This document shows, piece after piece, positions 46,201 to 49,040 of a stretch of 64,000 nt of DNA (position 1 is the stretch's first letter; each line of letters starts with the position of its first letter). Location: positions 1,922,001 through 1,986,000 of the forward strand of contig NW_020825289.1 in the NCBI RefSeq assembly GCF_003286085.1. Reading direction: 5' to 3'. A program made the position numbers and the translations under genes. The stretch comes from Drosophila persimilis. Its lineage: Eukaryota; Arthropoda; Insecta; Diptera; Drosophilidae. The notes below the pieces were generated by a model. The model had not been told where the DNA came from. It worked only from the letters and a program-made list of their open reading frames with translations, and did not search any database.

Positions 46201-47552
46201 CAAATTTCCCCTCATTTACACCCCAAACCACAATTCTACCGATATTGCACACTTCCTACATGGAACATGGTACCAACAAATTAGCAACCTCGCTACCAAC
46301 AACACCCCCCCAAAGAACAATATCCTTAATAGAAGGCACCAGGTCATAATTAATAGACAGACTGGGCCACACCAAGCTGACCAACGCCTACTACATTGAC
46401 AAAAAATTGCCCAAGACTTGTCCATTGTGCCGCAACGCGAACATAGACTTGCGACACATACCATACAAATGCCCCTCACTCTCCTCTCAAAGGTCCCTAT
46501 CATTCAAAAACAAAGACCCCATGCAACTGATCTCAAATCCCACCAACGAAAATTCCAAAACTATCCTCAAATTCCTTGTAACCGCAAATCTCCTTCACAA
46601 AATATAACCGAGCATACTGTAAATACCCATCCCAACACCTCTGTAAATATATATAAAATCTGACCCAATTACCCTAGAGCTTAAGGCCTCAGTAGCTATA
46701 GCTCCAACACTTGTTAATATTTAGTTTTAACTAGCTATTAGCATTACATAAATAAATAAATAAATACAAAAAATAAATTATTTTACGAAAGCACCGGCTG
46801 TTTATGCAAAGCGGAGCGCAGAACAAAACACGTCTGGTCGCTGCGAAAGAGAACGAAGGATTGAGCTGCGAGAAGGCTCGGCTGCATAGCAGAACTTAAA
46901 TCTAAATCGATAATCACCGATCATTAAAAATGTTTATAAACCGTATTCAACCCCTGTTTTGTATCGCTTAAAAACGAGGCGTCATCGGGTTATCTTGTTT
47001 AGTACTTGTCCTATCTTTTCTCATTTACCCTTCTGAAAATGCTCATTAGCTCAACAGAAGTATTATTAATTTATTAATATTCATTATTTTACGTATATAT
47101 TATATTAAACTTGTTGTATTTTCAACGTTATTATTTCCAGGTGATTATCTGCGGGAGAAATACGAAGAGGCAACCAAAGTGAAGTTAAATAAACGAGGAC
47201 GCCTTCAGGTTAAGGATTCGCAATTTAAAGTACCCACAGCGCACGACCTTATTTACATAGATGAAAGTCCCGACTGGTGTCGAAGTAACTATGTTCTGCA
47301 TTGGCCTGGTAATTGTTTTAAAATAGTTCATTTAAATGCACATTTTGATAATCTTTTTTATCAGGTACGCATGGACGGGTTTGTCACAAGAGCTCGTCGG
47401 GTCTAGATAGCTGTGCCATACTTTGCTGCGGTCGAGGCTATAATACCAAAAATATTGTCGTCCATGAACGGTGTAATTGCAAGTTCCATTGGTGCTGCCA
47501 GGTTAAATGCGAAGTTTGTACAAAGGTACTGGAAGAGCATACATGTAAATAG
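3998..47552 (+). CDS. Wnt5: Wnt5-like secreted Wnt ligand, C-terminal part, spliced from four exons
   Basis: Joining 3998-4222, 27206-27308, 47141-47308 and 47365-47552 gives 684 nt, that is 227 codons plus TAG, with no internal stop. Every junction has GT and AG. Seen: a basic stretch (KRRKRKRKNQR) in the first exon, CKCHGVSGSC in the second (its serine is the palmitoleoylated residue of Wnt proteins, needed for secretion and Frizzled binding), DYLREKYEEA at the start of the third, and a terminal cysteine-rich domain (CCGRGYN, CNCKFHWCCQVKCEVC, ending TCK). Known: Wnts are secreted glycolipoproteins; Drosophila Wnt5 acts through Derailed and Frizzled in axon guidance and has an extra insert in the Wnt domain. 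Inferred: the basic/threonine-rich first exon is that insert, which favours Wnt5 over the other fly Wnts. N-terminal exons are outside the window. The coding sequence looks under selection despite the transposon-filled introns. Confidence 0.87.
4260..5160. repeat. GC-rich unclassified block, possibly a solo LTR in minus orientation
   Basis: About 0.9 kb much richer in G+C than its surroundings. An 18-bp unit (AATGCGCTCCGAGGAGAA) occurs at 4587 and 4623, a 36-bp period. On the minus strand an AATAAAAA signal lies near 4455-4465, downstream of a CCCCTTTTATTTCCG segment, which would fit LTR promoter and poly(A) signals. No flanking target duplication was found and no internal retroviral genes adjoin it, so the LTR idea is only a suggestion. 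Confidence 0.3.
5233..5559 (-). repeat. BEL-1 3' LTR (327 bp)
   Basis: On the minus strand it starts TGTTGCGTGACC right after a GGGGCCGG purine tract and ends ...AGAAACA, giving TG...CA ends. A part of it (CAGCCACCCAAAGTTTTCGG and flanks) recurs at 23755-23825 in the opposite orientation, supporting a dispersed repeat. Ends were set by the TG/CA rule because no second LTR is present. Confidence 0.6.
5560..8578 (-). pseudogene. BEL-1 gag-pol remnant
   Basis: Read from high to low coordinates. Gag knuckle CSYCNSGDHVVSNC (~8400-8440) and CRVCSRSHHTLLHR (~8220-8250). Aspartic protease ALLDSGSQTNFIA (~8000-8035). RT core LRVVFDASSKTSSQVALND and ALTADIKKLYRQV (7300-7500). FDPLGLLSPIVIKGKILLQE (~6900-6967). 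RNase H start HAFAEASMRAYGA and LPRLELCDAHLFADL (6590-6770). Integrase region 5588-6300 with HHSNFHVG, then an internal deletion that removes the catalytic core, then AIMNSRPLGA. Several stops and frameshifts make it non-functional. The RT catalytic YxDD region is also deleted, near 7070-7300. Confidence 0.85.
8590..9843 (-). pseudogene. CR1-a ORF2, endonuclease part; reverse transcriptase lost
   Basis: The ORF2 ATG (9841-9843) overlaps the ORF1 stop as TGATG. Endonuclease motifs in order: MHYQNVRSLLGKL, AFTETWLN (metal-binding Glu), SYIPPRSDAE, GDFNLPFLSW, LLDLVFVND, PYHPTLLI in place of the usual SDH. Then a linker (CHIKCFRKTNF, SKPPWFSKYLSYLKN, KKLYSFVSSKRKS) leading to ATFFQTTY. At about residue 415 the frame runs into BEL-1 gag (LPLWPDFEKVLN in another frame). 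The endonuclease frame is intact, but the protein cannot reverse transcribe. Confidence 0.85.
9843..10880 (-). pseudogene. CR1-a ORF1, nucleic-acid-binding protein with one nonsense codon
   Basis: Start chosen at the Met at 10880 (MAIACSAKKCEFGG) because it aligns with the ORF1 start of the copy at 49998 (MEFSVVCAKKSC); an upstream in-frame Met at 10976 would add an unlikely leader. The N-terminal ~60 residues have a PHD-like Cys/His array (CSAKKC, SCWLCDNFAHIKC, WSC). A Pro/Ala-rich middle with IPAPIPAPIPTPIP follows, then a C-terminal fold (FVSRLIPEATTEDVKQHL). TAG at 9927-9929 replaces the TGG present in the copy at 63160-63180. Without it ORF1 would end at TGA 9843-9845, overlapping the ORF2 start. 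Confidence 0.8.
11350..12015. mobile_element. TIR DNA element, long copy (~0.67 kb)
   Basis: Left end CAGCCAGGCTCCGTTTTTCAC, right end GTGAAAACTGGAGCCACC, an imperfect terminal inverted repeat. The first ~300 bp match the copy at 26645-27013 (shared ACGAAATGAAAAGTAAACG, AAAAAAATAGATGACTTATT, TTTTATTTTAACCCAA). This copy has ~300 bp of extra interior. No transposase ORF. Superfamily not recognised; no convincing target duplication. Confidence 0.6.
12210..12848 (+). pseudogene. BEL-2 gag with frameshifts and internal deletion
   Basis: Start chosen at ATG 12210 (MDNDPNIGAGG); the open frame from 12120 adds an unlikely leader. The N-terminal helical region (LDMLAEIRKKFNTAHNELEA) corresponds to the Pao gag of the element at 56466-59697 (LEQIERMNADFDAAQMSLER). 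After 12614 the homologous frame continues FSGGYVEFSDFMAMFKSVI, then shifts to KFQHLRSCISDAAFDSVRSL. At about 12815 it jumps to DWSIPSNIQLADAAF, which in other BEL elements lies beyond the protease, so the rest of gag and the protease are deleted. Confidence 0.75.
12852..14018 (+). mobile_element. DINE-1/INE-1, full length, nested in BEL-2
   Basis: Starts TATACCCGATACTC after ATTTT and ends CACAACGTTCCCGCTCGTT before CAATTCTC. The flanking BEL frame can be followed on both sides (LADAAF before, SQRVILLIGA after), so the insertion point is precise. It has an AT-only tandem array at 13262-13435 and a 3' hairpin (GAGTTGCGG...CCGCAGCAACTC). Confidence 0.9.
13262..13435 (+). repeat. AT minisatellite (ATAATATAATTAAT-type units) inside DINE-1
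   Basis: About 170 bp of only A and T built from alternating AATATAAT and TTAATATAAT units. It replaces the short ATTATTATTATAGCC stretch found in the other DINE-1 copies, so it is a local expansion of that A/T-rich triplet run. Confidence 0.85.
14018..14603 (+). pseudogene. BEL-2 protease-RT linker and RT start, truncated
   Basis: SQRVILLIGASVFYDLL, a frame change, then LLQKTRLGWIVSG (compare LQETKLGWIVSG in the element at 56466-59697), RMFWEVENF, CESHFVSHLSRLPSGEYAVR and LPLKNN. This is the typical BEL/Pao lead-in to the reverse transcriptase. After TGA at 14406 the same frame continues RFNIERNLTLKERY and CVLKEDSTTTKLRVLFDGS, the first RT motif, and then stops at the junction with the LTR fragment. 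Confidence 0.8.
14604..14907 (-). repeat. LTR fragment of the BEL-5 family
   Basis: Nearly identical to 56533-56836 and 59394-59697 and in the same orientation. On the minus strand it starts TGTTCGGAGCAGAACC and is missing its last ~65 bp. No target duplication. It marks a recombination or truncation junction between BEL-2 and LOA-C. Confidence 0.85.
14914..15880 (-). pseudogene. LOA-C ORF2 endonuclease region, degenerate
   Basis: The frame starts QINLHHCKAASAAL, overlapping the ORF1 end in another frame. Then come LLIGCDANAHLTQWGSSNTN (endonuclease core), VRGESIFSFILNSN, ECPKPKDYINPRKANWERY, and the linker KKKPPWWSKQIDILRKNCK up to the junction at 14913. Stops and frame changes are scattered through it. 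The catalytic Asp-Ala-Asn is kept. Confidence 0.7.
15855..17185 (-). pseudogene. LOA-C ORF1 (DUF4780-like), one frameshift and one stop
   Basis: N-terminal third is basic and Pro-rich (KKEAPQQKRQRSQETPGPTP, then KRSRVLPNASFAQIARER). After a frameshift near 16440-16480 comes a folded region with KGRIKIVACEDERSVQLYKA, AKLVAVDWSEVPSRPRARVW and CNPHLPTAD. This resembles the DUF4780 region found in LOA-type ORF1 proteins. A TAG at ~16233 interrupts what is otherwise KVVKVETTQGPTNQAVVVLN. The acidic tail ends SDQSPPL and stop at 15855. Expected role: RNA-binding partner of the ORF2 protein. Confidence 0.7.
17389..17421. repeat. Perfect 13-bp stem hairpin in LOA-C 5' region
   Basis: GACCTACCTATAT, 7-nt loop GACCTGT, then ATATAGGTAGGTC. 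It lies in the presumed 5' UTR of LOA-C. A structural element of the RNA is possible. Confidence 0.8.
17500..18170 (+). pseudogene. Errantivirus RT end and RNase H
   Basis: DFLGHIV, then a frame change near 17565, FLGLLGYYRKFIRDFAKLTK (RT connection), and the RNase H start TTDASNFAIGAVLSQ with RYSTIEKEMLAIVWAVKYF. The first catalytic Asp is present. A frame change follows YLYE near 18010. Confidence 0.85.
18364..19461 (+). pseudogene. Errantivirus integrase and C-terminal tail
   Basis: Open frame of 365 residues. Zinc-binding HHCC at about residues 54-94 (H in TYHTKNNHRG, CEVC). Catalytic core D (HTDIYTI), D (ILDQGAEF) and E (STVERLHSTL), giving D-D-E. The tail has RKENRRNKLTPRF, then a lysine-rich run from an A homopolymer near 19420-19445 that may itself be a frameshift. 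This is the longest intact domain of the element. The usual start is upstream, within the pol polyprotein. Confidence 0.85.
19500..20370 (+). pseudogene. Errantivirus env fragment
   Basis: An open frame at 19536-20087 has paired arginines followed by a short hydrophobic GLINGLGS segment, the cleavage/fusion region typical of insect errantivirus envelopes, and helical Asn-rich sequence after it. A frame change near 20075 and a stop at 20248 separate further env-like pieces. The receptor-binding part, transmembrane anchor and a normal start are not intact. Described only as a relic. Confidence 0.75.
20371..20775 (+). repeat. Possible LTR or leader between errantivirus and BEL-3 gag
   Basis: TGTAATGTCC at 20401 could be an LTR start; AATAAA occurs at 20628-20634 and a CA end near 20686. 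That would make a ~290-bp LTR for either neighbour. No second copy is in the window, so this is weak. Confidence 0.25.
20776..21297 (+). pseudogene. BEL/Pao 'BEL-3' gag N-terminal fragment
   Basis: The open frame from 20786 has an N-terminal helical region (FQSDWKEFSQLGDSMALLEH), a Gln-rich segment, and then FPKIQIERFAGSYTKWPVFQ. This is the BEL/Pao gag motif corresponding to MPELQLPRFGGNYMDWPEF in the 56-59 kb element. The frame stops at the junction with CR1-b, three residues after the motif. Confidence 0.75.
21298..23162 (-). pseudogene. CR1-clade LINE 'CR1-b', ORF2 from linker to C-terminus, broken
   Basis: Minus strand. Linker KPNWFTKELSSLKNLKSRLY; RT: CFPPIWKESFVIPLHKKGSK, NYRGIAKLSAIPKMFEKVL, STTTNLLEFTSFIIKGFQ, VIYTDISKAFDSVNHSL (first catalytic Asp), SGVPQ. 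An indel at ~22100 moves to LFKLSINDLPSVL and VLMYADDVKL (the YADD catalytic pair). Another break near 21890 leads to MNDLGVLLDGKLKFSEHIS, EYGSCVWCPQYK and SNYSLQEPFRV. 5'-truncated; the upper end is cut by DINE-1 and the lower end lies in BEL-3 gag. Confidence 0.88.
23163..23715 (-). mobile_element. DINE-1 3' part, minus orientation
   Basis: Minus-strand end CAATGTTCCTCTCGTTT abuts CR1-b; the hairpin region and ATACCCGATACTTAGTCAG (subterminal motif, inverted) follow. The 5' half is missing beyond 23715. Diverged: contains a GGGGGGGGCG run. Confidence 0.85.
23755..23825 (+). repeat. Short LTR-like fragment shared with BEL-1 LTR
   Basis: CAGCCACCCAAAGTTTTCGG and neighbouring bases match the inverted BEL-1 LTR at about 5255-5325. 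It lies between two oppositely oriented DINE-1 pieces. Confidence 0.55.
23834..24160 (+). mobile_element. DINE-1 5' part
   Basis: TATACCCGATACTCAAAATG start and the core up to the GAGAATGACCATATCTTTT block. The GTCTGTCCGTCC segment is deleted (jump near 23950), and the 3' part is missing. Confidence 0.85.
24161..25128. other. Unidentified AT-rich stretch
   Basis: A 70-codon open frame at 24369-24581 and further broken frames (for example around 24640-24770) give no family that I recognise. It could be the remains of a DNA transposon or original intron. No terminal repeats were found. Confidence 0.4.
25129..26247 (-). mobile_element. DINE-1/INE-1, full length, minus orientation
   Basis: Minus-strand mirror of 870-1986: begins (in +) AACGAGGGGGAACGTTGTGA with the hairpin, ends TGAGTATCGGGTATA at 26247. 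The same GGACGGACAGACGG variable run lies at 26055-26105. Confidence 0.9.
26248..26644. other. Unassigned intron sequence with a strong hairpin
   Basis: AT-rich stretch between a DINE-1 and the short TIR element. The only structure seen is the hairpin at 26286-26310. Confidence 0.5.
26286..26310. repeat. 10-bp perfect stem hairpin with CCCAA loop
   Basis: GGTGGGCTGC, loop CCCAA, GCAGCCCACC. GC-rich in an AT-rich neighbourhood. Confidence 0.85.
26645..27013. mobile_element. TIR DNA element, short copy (~0.37 kb)
   Basis: Left end CAGCCAGGCTCCGTGTTCAC, right end GTGAAAAATGGAGCCTGCCTG: near-perfect inverted termini of ~20 bp. The interior is a deleted version of 11350-12015. MITE-like, no ORF. 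Its right end lies 193 bp before the Wnt5 exon at 27206. Confidence 0.7.
27206..27308 (+). CDS. Wnt5: Wnt5 exon carrying the acylated hairpin CHGVSGSC
   Basis: Acceptor TTTTTTTTAAG ends at 27205 and donor ATTG|GTAAGT follows 27308, so the exon ends in phase 1. It encodes AVIKKTRITCKCHGVSGSC, then SLITCWQQLSSIREI. The CKCHGVSGSC core is the most conserved Wnt signature and contains the serine modified by Porcupine. The exon sits only 247 bp before the left arm of the large inverted repeat, and between two introns of about 20 kb or more. No change to a key residue is seen. Confidence 0.95.
27440..27530 (-). pseudogene. LINE RNase H snippet
   Basis: On the minus strand NIFQAEFFVMTRAA resembles the LOA RNase H motif CSIFQAEVFAIRKAA. 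A tiny remnant just outside the left inverted-repeat arm. Confidence 0.4.
27556..28330 (-). pseudogene. Mariner transposase remnant, left arm
   Basis: Minus-strand frames show KKCDRGSSKTAFYIYTG (compare the mariner CDRGSSKxxxxIxTGDE segment), VSNNFFVRKVFDNIKKNQHK and ALPHQTTHIDRFFNH, which follow the irritans-type mariner order up to the C-terminal region. Multiple stops; the catalytic DDD positions are lost. No inverted termini recognised. Confidence 0.6.
28338..29430 (+). mobile_element. DINE-1, left arm
   Basis: TATACCCGATACTCAAAATG start to CGTTCCCCCTCCTTTTTT end. The usual 3' hairpin is altered to GAGTTGTAGAGTAGAGAACTC, an alteration shared by the right-arm copy, so it predates the duplication. 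Confidence 0.9.
29431..29615. other. Unassigned spacer in left arm
   Basis: AT-rich, 185 bp, mirrored at 60812-60996. Not recognised. Confidence 0.5.
29616..31415 (+). pseudogene. CR1-d (CR1-a family) ORF1 and endonuclease remnant, left arm
   Basis: ORF1 piece RMGLSWSCLACREIVGAEMR...MRQTRTGFQDVRKKF, an internal deletion after ALESQF, then HNRNI, the 713-bp TIR element, and PSFKNLLPDSLLSKSLDPSK to the ORF1 end. Then ORF2: HYQNVRSLLGKL, AFTETWLNS, SYIPPRSDAE, followed by a 2-bp type frame change at the GDFN motif (GDQSTICFLG) and CHNDFIHGL. It stops at the BEL-4 LTR. Confidence 0.85.
29857..30569. mobile_element. 713-bp long-TIR element inserted at TA in CR1-d, left arm
   Basis: Ends CACTCCCCGACACTTGAATA and its inverse, with ~85-bp inverted termini including GGGCACAAGCCAAAGAAAAC. 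Flanked by TA on both sides. Removing it restores CR1 ORF1 (ACATAAxCGCAACATA|xCATC). TA duplication suggests the Tc1/mariner superfamily. The interior has no transposase but repeats the terminal motif TGTCGTATTCAAGTGTCG at ~30343-30361. Confidence 0.85.
31416..31906 (-). repeat. BEL-4 LTR, left arm (491 bp)
   Basis: On the minus strand TGTTGGCGCCATG...TAAACA, placed right after BEL integrase C-terminal coding. TG/CA ends; an equal-length mirror at 55284-55774. The outer edge abuts CR1-d. Confidence 0.5.
31907..32975 (-). pseudogene. BEL-4 RNase H-integrase remnant, left arm
   Basis: Minus strand. LFTSKSVAPVKKQSLPKLEL and CGAHLLSQFYNKIKAIF (RNase H), HQNPVDIV, the pre-integrase segment (SLFAAVQETNNILNIVDN), then RYDAITDVKQRFWKKWS and YVNELRSRTKW, the BEL integrase C-terminus. 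The integrase catalytic core is deleted. LOA-A is inserted or fused at its 5' side (~32976). Confidence 0.8.
33399..34340 (-). pseudogene. LOA-A copy 1 reverse transcriptase and RNase H, deleted
   Basis: RT: HAYTIGKSVETALHSLVATL, GDISGPFNNVATTAITIRLE (palm A, Asp kept), VQSEWDTASIVKGSPV; frame change; LTAYADDISILITG (catalytic YADD), VGLSINADKKDLILFTKRY. Then a deletion joins to KAAQRLIASGNMSPQG, and the RNase H part has CSIFQAEVFAIRKAAEVAQ and AVNLFVDSQAAIRG. LOA elements carry an RNase H domain after RT, which supports the clade call. Confidence 0.85.
35045..36025 (-). pseudogene. LOA-A copy 1 ORF1 tail read through into ORF2 endonuclease
   Basis: Single open frame of 326 residues. Acidic ORF1 tail (LALEDAEEEEEDGDLTLVV), then LSVLQLNLHKSKVASAEL, where ORF2 normally starts. 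Endonuclease motifs: VALVQKPWI-type strand, YSADDLTVVILESEEKR, IGTDANVHYNVWGSLDIND, RGESLLDFILATNLCSW. The conserved QEPW Glu is Lys-Pro here (LVQKP), so activity is doubtful. Confidence 0.8.
36025..36857 (-). pseudogene. LOA-A copy 1 ORF1
   Basis: Basic N-terminal part (QSALRKLSRTDAVVETVMDP, MIASKRQRSTESAIKDTPGS, stop), then DUF4780-like pieces read through stops: KLKVNVSDVTKRYLIVALID, DALFGHMEEEPAAPIP. Broken by two stops and a frame change. The first residues of the frame come from RNase H of copy 2 across the tandem junction. Confidence 0.75.
36720..38120 (-). pseudogene. LOA-A copy 2 reverse transcriptase and RNase H start
   Basis: RT: HAYTIGKSVETALHSLVATL, FVDVSGPFNNVATT, LTAYADDISILITG; thumb KYLGTELDSKLAWKPNVVER, KMLSSTWGLSPALMHLIYMS, QRQARLCIIGALRSTPTKAL, GIDPLDIHARLIARKAAQRL. 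RNase H: PEIRLSYHLPDRCSIFQAEV, then cut. Frame changes occur between palm and thumb. Mostly intact sequence, more complete than copy 1. Confidence 0.85.
38439..39803 (-). pseudogene. LOA-A copy 2 ORF1 tail, endonuclease and linker
   Basis: Same frame as copy 1, but a 1-bp deletion at ~39336 (CAATCAGGG versus CAATCCAGGG) splits it into 39336-39803 and 38824-39318. Endonuclease core IGTDANVHYNVWGSPDIND. Linker 38439-38885: CKPSRTKKRCKPLWWNRDLS, IQSQLQLDDGQWTEGRDEAP. Confidence 0.8.
40097..40702 (-). pseudogene. LOA-A copy 2 ORF1 N-terminal part
   Basis: MEADKHQVRVGMSTQTSVES start at 40702, Ser/Thr-rich, then the same basic region as copy 1 ending IKDTPGS. This supplies the true ORF1 start missing in copy 1. 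A 5' UTR of ~280 bp precedes it. Confidence 0.8.
40990..41600 (-). pseudogene. LOA-B LINE, RT fragment
   Basis: TEETAINWLQCIFSKLLAVG, TIPRAWLMAKIVFIPKAGK, FSPISLSSYHLKTFERIAG, QHVYRKGKSTE: fingers and palm start of a LOA/R1-like RT, in a family different from LOA-A. No YADD region. Confidence 0.7.
41711..42115 (+). repeat. CR1-c family 5' UTR copy, 3'-truncated
   Basis: Matches 49622-49985, the leader of CR1-c: CTGGAAACCTATTC, GCATGCCTTTTGATTTGTGT, TTTTTCGGCGTC, GTGAGTGAGT, CTGTTCTTTCTCTCTCGCTC. It stops before ORF1. Unusual because LINE copies are normally truncated at the 5' end, not the 3' end. A short inverted piece of the same leader is at 42370-42450. Confidence 0.75.
42125..42370 (-). 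pseudogene. LOA-B linker fragment
   Basis: ARRVSWQKFCWEIDEDPLEN and HIIRDTHFPGSTTIEPAHLP: the region between endonuclease and RT, with the HFPG motif. It belongs upstream of the 40990-41600 piece; the CR1 leader lies between them. Confidence 0.65.
42533..43057 (+). pseudogene. I-clade ORF1 (gag-like) C-terminal part
   Basis: IGYERVNVRPQTPRPLKCHN leads into knuckles CHNCQKYGHPSKYC, CINCSEVHPADDELC and CSKCKF, the three-knuckle arrangement of I/jockey-type ORF1 that binds the LINE RNA. The first Met is internal; the N-terminus is missing. Confidence 0.8.
43140..44020 (+). pseudogene. I-clade ORF2 endonuclease, with a stop
   Basis: IIQWNIHGYKNSYVELQTLM (first strand, Asn), LIDLQETHI (catalytic Glu), HTIVLGDFNSWHP then TAG at 43542, and in the next part YGSDHFPILLSLF (catalytic SDH). 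Complete order of an apurinic-type endonuclease. Inactive because of the stop after GDFN. Confidence 0.85.
44400..45480 (+). pseudogene. I-clade ORF2 reverse transcriptase, broken
   Basis: KGPGLDRISYSMLKNSP, RPILKPQKPQIDIKSYRPIS, then a stop at 44643; NQLGFKKRKSVLDRL, LTVISLDFTKAFDKIG (first catalytic Asp), GIPQGCPISVILFLIAYN; then frame changes. The YxDD loop lies near 45100 in a shifted frame (FCAYANDFHLL-like), with one Asp apparently replaced. Confidence 0.75.
45840..46610 (+). pseudogene. I-clade ORF2 RNase H and C-terminal zinc motif
   Basis: YTDGSKAGGITSYCI (RNase H start), SSKIVAIHEAI (Glu), CTDSLSSITAIRN (Asp), then a gap and HIGMKGNEIADSAAKM (final His/Asp region). C-terminal CPLCRNANIDLRHIPYKC is the usual LINE C-terminal zinc motif. 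The stop at 46607 is near the 3' UTR. Confidence 0.8.
46766..47140. other. Residual repeat then probable original intron
   Basis: 46790-46880 is an inverted counterpart of about 41590-41660 (shared GCGGAGCGCA, AAAACACGTCTG and GAAAGAGAACG), so an element was split by the I insertion or duplicated. From ~46900 to the acceptor at 47140 there is AT-rich DNA with nothing else seen. Confidence 0.5.
47141..47308 (+). CDS. Wnt5: Wnt5 penultimate exon
   Basis: Acceptor TTATTTCCAG ends at 47140; the donor is CCTG|GTAATT at 47308/47309. The exon supplies the last two bases of the split glycine codon and encodes DYLREKYEEATKVKLNKRG, then a segment ending in DESPDWCRSN and HWPG. This is the linker into the C-terminal Wnt domain and its first conserved cysteine (S-P-D-W/F-C). 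The frame is open throughout and in phase with both neighbours. Confidence 0.93.
47309..47364 (+). other. Wnt5 short intron, 56 bp
   Basis: GTAATT...TTTTTATCAG. Fifty-six bases is the common minimal intron size in Drosophila. Removing it joins HWPG to THGRVC in the conserved Wnt frame. Confidence 0.93.
47365..47552 (+). CDS. Wnt5: Wnt5 terminal coding exon, cysteine-rich C-terminus and stop
   Basis: Acceptor TTTTTATCAG ends at 47364. The split glycine codon is completed, then THGRVCHKSSSGLDSC, CCGRGYN, VVHERCNCKFHWCCQVKC and a final EEHTCK before TAG at 47550-47552. The cysteine spacing is that of the Wnt C-terminal domain that contacts Frizzled. Frame choice matters: the apparent ORF ending at 47406 reads through the 56-bp intron in the wrong frame, and the spliced frame restores the family signature. 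Confidence 0.95.
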
Positions 47553-48474
47553 AATATTTAAAAGCAACGGAATAGTAATATCCAAATGTTCATTGCATAG
47601 CCATTATATATTTAATGGATACTTACAAAAATTATTTATTGAAATCAATAAGTTACAAAATCGATCATTCTGCTTTCTGGTATTTATTTTTTAACAATTA
47701 AACAGGTTACTAAATCATTCGATTTTCATTCCTGCGAAATAACTATAGAGTTAACTTATACTATTTAAAGATAGTTAAAATTAAGGCTTGCTTTATTTCA
47801 TATATATATTTTGCCTCACGAATTGGGAAAATATTGTAACATGCGCTTTCATCCGAACTCGAAATTAAGCATGTATGTAACTACTTTTTTAAAAAACTAT
47901 ATTCGTAATAATTTGTATTCAGCGTAAAATAGCTTCGATTTTTAATGCTTCTATCCTATTAGTAAGTTTAATTCGTAAAACGAGTGTATTTATAAGTCAG
48001 AAAAATTGAAACTGATTTTAAAATATACAAATTGATGATTGTGACGTGTAGCTAATAATTCGATTTTAGCGCTAGAATAAGTTAAATTAGATCTAAGTAG
48101 ATGCAATGATCAACCTATGCTCGTAACGTAACTTACTTTTGTAAGTATACATCTATATGATTTAGAATGAATTGTGTGTCTTCTAATGTATGAGAGCACA
48201 TCTTTCAATATAAAATGTCCAATTAGTGTTCCAAAAAGTTAAGTCGAACTATTGATAATGAAATATCGGCTCTCAACTGTAGAATCATATGCAAATTACG
48301 AATAAAAAGATTGTACATGTGGAAATCAAATTGATTAATCGTGGTTTTCTTAGATATTTGTTAAATACTTATTATCATATCCTAGTAGTAATTAAAAAAC
48401 TATATATTTTACTTTTTGATTTTAGTTTTTTTTTGTTCTCTCTTTTAATCACAATGAAATTTTACTGAATTGAA
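47553..48474 (+). other. Wnt5 3' UTR and flanking AT-rich single-copy DNA
   Basis: AT-rich sequence with no transposon similarity that I can see. AATAAA at 48301-48306 is the best candidate poly(A) signal, giving a 3' UTR of about 0.77 kb. The transcript end was chosen from this hexamer only. Confidence 0.55.
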
Positions 48475-48664
48475 ATGAATCGTGCTGTGTTCCTGTTCGC
48501 GTTCATGTTTCTACTATTGCGACCAAGGGGATGTTGCCCTTGTCAAGGCAAGTCTCTTTGAGAACAGAAGGGTGTTTGAAGTAGACAAGGTTATATTTTT
48601 AGAAAATAGTACCTCAACAATTACCGGTAATATGGATGATAATTTTTTCAATGTCGGCAGCTAA
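48475..48664 (+). pseudogene. Small ORF with signal-peptide-like start, frame broken; unidentified
   Basis: ATG at 48475 opens MNRAVFLFAFMFLLLRPRG, then CCPCQGKSL and TGA at 48559. This looks like a basic N-tip plus hydrophobic core of a signal peptide. The overlapping frame continues past that stop as FENRRVFEVDKVIFLENSTS and on to a stop at 48662. One base of frameshift, or a splice (AAG|GCAAGT at 48544-48552 resembles a GC-AG donor), would join them. It lies in apparently single-copy DNA just after the Wnt5 3' end. I do not recognise a family. It could equally be chance. Confidence 0.2.
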
Positions 48665-49040
48665 TAGTATTTTTTTTTGCTGCTATCTATGCTATTATAT
48701 TCTAGGGAAACTTGCGACAACACACCTGGGGCAACACTAATCATTTAATTATCTAGCAACATCGTCTACATAATTGTGTAATCGATACAAAGCAAAGTCC
48801 AATGGCCCAACATTTTTTTGTTCTTCCGTTTAAGGAATCAAACCTTATTTTTAAAAAAATACCAAAATTTTGTGTTTGTAACTGTTATTAACTGTCAAGA
48901 GCATTTGGGAAGGTACCGAATGGTATTCAACGATAGCTTGAACGCCTATTATATTGGTCGACTTTTCCGGAGTTTTTAAAGTCAAAACTTTGCATTTGAG
49001 AGCTTAATATTTCCCAGACGGTAAGCTAAGGTACAAAATG
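48665..49040. other. No feature seen
   Basis: AT-rich sequence between the small ORF and the LOA-B fragment. No ORF, repeat or transposon similarity was recognised. Confidence 0.5.

Larger units (their letters stand above)
42500..46765 (+). mobile_element. I-clade LINE (I-factor-like), decayed
   Basis: ORF1 with CCHC knuckles, endonuclease, RT, RNase H, and a TAAA-repeat 3' end (AATAAATAAATAAATA at ~46747-46763). RNase H plus a TAA-type tail is characteristic of the I clade. 5'-truncated within ORF1. Confidence 0.8.
27309..47140 (+). other. Wnt5 intron of 19,832 bp containing the left arm of the inverted repeat
   Basis: GTAAGT at 27309 and TTATTTCCAG ending at 47140. Inside are the left inverted-repeat arm, a tandem LOA duplication, LOA-B and CR1 fragments and an I-clade LINE. 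About 46900-47140 shows no transposon match and is probably original intron. Confidence 0.85.

Noticed and set aside
47179..47406. 75-residue frame as the gene end
   Set aside because: It reads through the 56-bp intron. Splicing restores the Wnt C-terminal cysteines.
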